From the NCBI GenBank assembly GCA_964481185.1, contig CAYZSY010000003.1, forward strand, positions 1 to 40,927: 40,927 nucleotides of DNA, read 5' to 3'. Made by a program: the position numbers and the translations under genes. Below are positions 39,808-40,927 of this stretch, in pieces. The stretch is from JAOAJC01 sp964481185 (GTDB taxonomy: Archaea > Nanobdellota > Nanobdellia > Pacearchaeales > GW2011-AR1). The notes below the pieces were generated by a model, which worked only from the letters and a program-made list of their open reading frames with translations, was not told the DNA's origin and made no database searches. The first letter of the stretch is position 1; each line of letters starts with the position of its first letter.

Positions 39808-40389
39808 ATGTTTAAGATAAAGAATAAGGAGCTAATTACTGAAATTTCTGGGGAAGCTAAACAATTCCCAAAATATACAACTCAAATAATTAATCTTGCT
39901 AATCAAAATGCACAAGGAACACGCCCAAAGGTTGTAGGGCAGTTATCAGAACTTATACAGAAATGCCCTCATAAAGAATACTCAAAATGGAAAGAATGGT
40001 ATTTACAGCAACAACCTAAAGCAATAGGAGACGCAACAGATAAGGTTTTTGCTATGGTTGAAGAATTGAAGAAAGCCATTAATCAGATTGATAAAGAAAT
40101 GGTTAAAGCATGGGTTAGAGATTTAGTAATTGATAAAACTTTTATTGGATTAAAGTTTCAAGAAGCAATTTTAAAGAGAGTAGCAAGTATGAAGAAAACT
40201 ACTTGTCGCTTATCTAATCCTCAAGAAGAAAGTAAAGGTATTGATGGTTATATTGGAAAAGAGCCAGTTTCAATAAAGCCAACAACTTACAAAACTAAGA
40301 ATATGCTAAATGAAAAGATAGATGCTAAATTTATATTCTATGATAAAAAGAAAGATGGTATAAATGTAGACATCTCACAATTAGAATAA
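39808..40389 (+). CDS. MjaI-like type II restriction endonuclease
   Basis: The 193-residue protein resembles the MjaI family of restriction enzymes (the M. jannaschii member cuts at CTAG): FPKYTTQIINLANQNAQGTR (20-39) followed by PKVVGQLSELI is the family's conserved N-terminal block. A plausible PD-(D/E)xK-type nuclease site is GIDGYIGKEPVSIKP, with Asp146 and Ser155-Ile-Lys157 (Ser replacing the usual Asp/Glu). The length fits the family. It faces a beta-class DNA methyltransferase whose stop codon it overlaps by 9 bp, the usual pairing of a type II system. Recognition of CTAG here is inferred from the family only. It marks the right end of the glycan locus. Confidence 0.75.
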   Translation: MFKIKNKELITEISGEAKQFPKYTTQIINLANQNAQGTRPKVVGQLSELIQKCPHKEYSKWKEWYLQQQPKAIGDATDKVFAMVEELKKAINQIDKEMVKAWVRDLVIDKTFIGLKFQEAILKRVASMKKTTCRLSNPQEESKGIDGYIGKEPVSIKPTTYKTKNMLNEKIDAKFIFYDKKKDGINVDISQLE

Positions 40390-40927
40390 ATGCTCTGCTT
40401 CAAATAAGTTTTCATCTTTCTTTGATACACCCTTTATTTTAGGAATTTGCATATTTGTTTCTTGATTTGTTACAACGGGAAAGCCATAAAAATTATTCAT
40501 ATATTTTGTTTTTCCTTTTTCATTTTCTCTTTTTTGAATAAATTCTTTATGATTCTGTATTCTTTGTTCTATAAAATCATTTAATTGAATGGAATTATTT
40601 ATCCTATCTTCTATCATATCGTTAAAAGTATTGTCTATTTCTACTCCTATGCTATTTCTTGCAGAAGCAATAGCCCCTAAAGTTGTTGTGCCTGTTCCTA
40701 GAAAAGGGTCTAGAACTACATCTCCTTGAACAGAAAACATATTAATTAGTCTATAAGCTAATTCAAAAGGATAAGCTCCGCTTCTTTCTCTTGTTTTTGA
40801 ATTTTCTAATTTTTGGAATGTTCCTTTTATATCTCTCCATTTATCAGAAAACCATATATTTCTTTCTTCCCAGAAAAAAGCACTTCTTTGTCTATTTTCT
40901 TTATGTTCTGGTTTTTTGAATTCTTTT
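40381..40927 (-). CDS. DNA methyltransferase of the restriction-modification pair, C-terminal part
   Basis: The frame is open to the right edge of the window, so only the last 181 residues are seen; the start is outside. It contains ERSGAYPFELAYRLINMFS and then GDVVLDPFLGTGTTTLGAIA, the SAM-binding motif I of N4-cytosine/N6-adenine methyltransferases, followed by SIGVEID. Motif I lying in the C-terminal part means the order of the beta class, with the catalytic (S/D)PP(Y/W) motif upstream and off the window. M.MjaI-type partners of MjaI are N4-cytosine enzymes, so protection of the same site is likely. An internal ATG at 40740 is not the real start because coding similarity continues upstream through NIWFSDKWRDIKGTF. 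Stop codons of the convergent pair overlap by 9 bp. Confidence 0.82.
   Translation of the reverse strand, partial: KEFKKPEHKENRQRSAFFWEERNIWFSDKWRDIKGTFQKLENSKTRERSGAYPFELAYRLINMFSVQGDVVLDPFLGTGTTTLGAIASARNSIGVEIDNTFNDMIEDRINNSIQLNDFIEQRIQNHKEFIQKRENEKGKTKYMNNFYGFPVVTNQETNMQIPKIKGVSKKDENLFEAEHLF

Noticed and set aside
1..40927. CRISPR arrays, tRNA or rRNA genes, insertion sequences
   Set aside because: No regularly spaced repeats, no cloverleaf-compatible spacers and no transposase motifs were seen; all spacers are shorter than 150 bp.

Overview
The window looks like a piece of an AT-rich archaeal genome. Its start carries an AglB-type (STT3) oligosaccharyltransferase and a GPT/Alg7-type polyprenyl-phosphate sugar transferase. 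Most transcription units have a TATA box (TTTATAAA or close variants) about 21-24 nt before the start codon, with no Shine-Dalgarno sequence, as expected for archaeal leaderless transcripts. Small compact genes and low GC would fit a DPANN-type archaeon (Woesearchaeota/Pacearchaeota-like), but that placement is inference. No rRNA, tRNA, CRISPR or transposase was seen, and no gap without a gene exceeds 150 bp.

Almost the whole window is one large, mosaic surface-glycan/N-glycosylation locus. 1-276: tail of a SpoIIM-family membrane protein. 387-6187: core machinery, namely aglB (split by a frameshift), a GPT-like initiating transferase, a Wzx-like flippase and a dolichyl-phosphate-sugar-synthase-like GT2. 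6221-9823: a cytidylyltransferase plus CDP-glucose-4,6-dehydratase-like pair and two GT2s. 9842-15036: a GT39-like membrane transferase, a B12-type radical SAM protein, a GT2 and a GT4. 15140-17774: a WlbA/WlbB/WlbC-like cassette for an acetamido sugar. 17755-22800: GT2, two B12-type radical SAM proteins and a GT4, all with Arg codon use unlike their neighbours (likely imported). 22797-24973: a GDP-fucose-synthase-like SDR with a degenerate active site, a newly noticed 31-codon ORF and gmd. 24976-28660: two cupins, a sugar C-methyltransferase and a fourth radical SAM protein. 28735-30450: a gene remnant and a CgeB-like glycosyltransferase. 30566-37758: a run of five SDRs followed by gmhB and a nucleotidyltransferase-CBS-kinase fusion, i.e. 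a GDP-D-glycero-D-manno-heptose pathway (the isomerase GmhA is not in the window). 37767-39694: a DegT-fold enzyme with His in place of the PLP lysine (ColD-like 3-dehydratase) and a GT-A protein. 39808-end: an MjaI-like restriction enzyme and a convergent, partial DNA methyltransferase, probably outside the glycan locus.

Working model: sugars are activated as CDP-, UDP- and GDP-forms (deoxy-, acetamido-, C-methylated, heptose and probably 3-deoxy sugars). About ten glycosyltransferases assemble them on a polyprenyl carrier, the flippase moves the carrier across the membrane, and AglB transfers the glycan to protein. The most unusual content is the heptose module with its tripartite fusion, the His184 DegT-fold enzyme, three SDRs lacking a canonical YxxxK residue, and four B12-type radical SAM proteins in one glycan locus.
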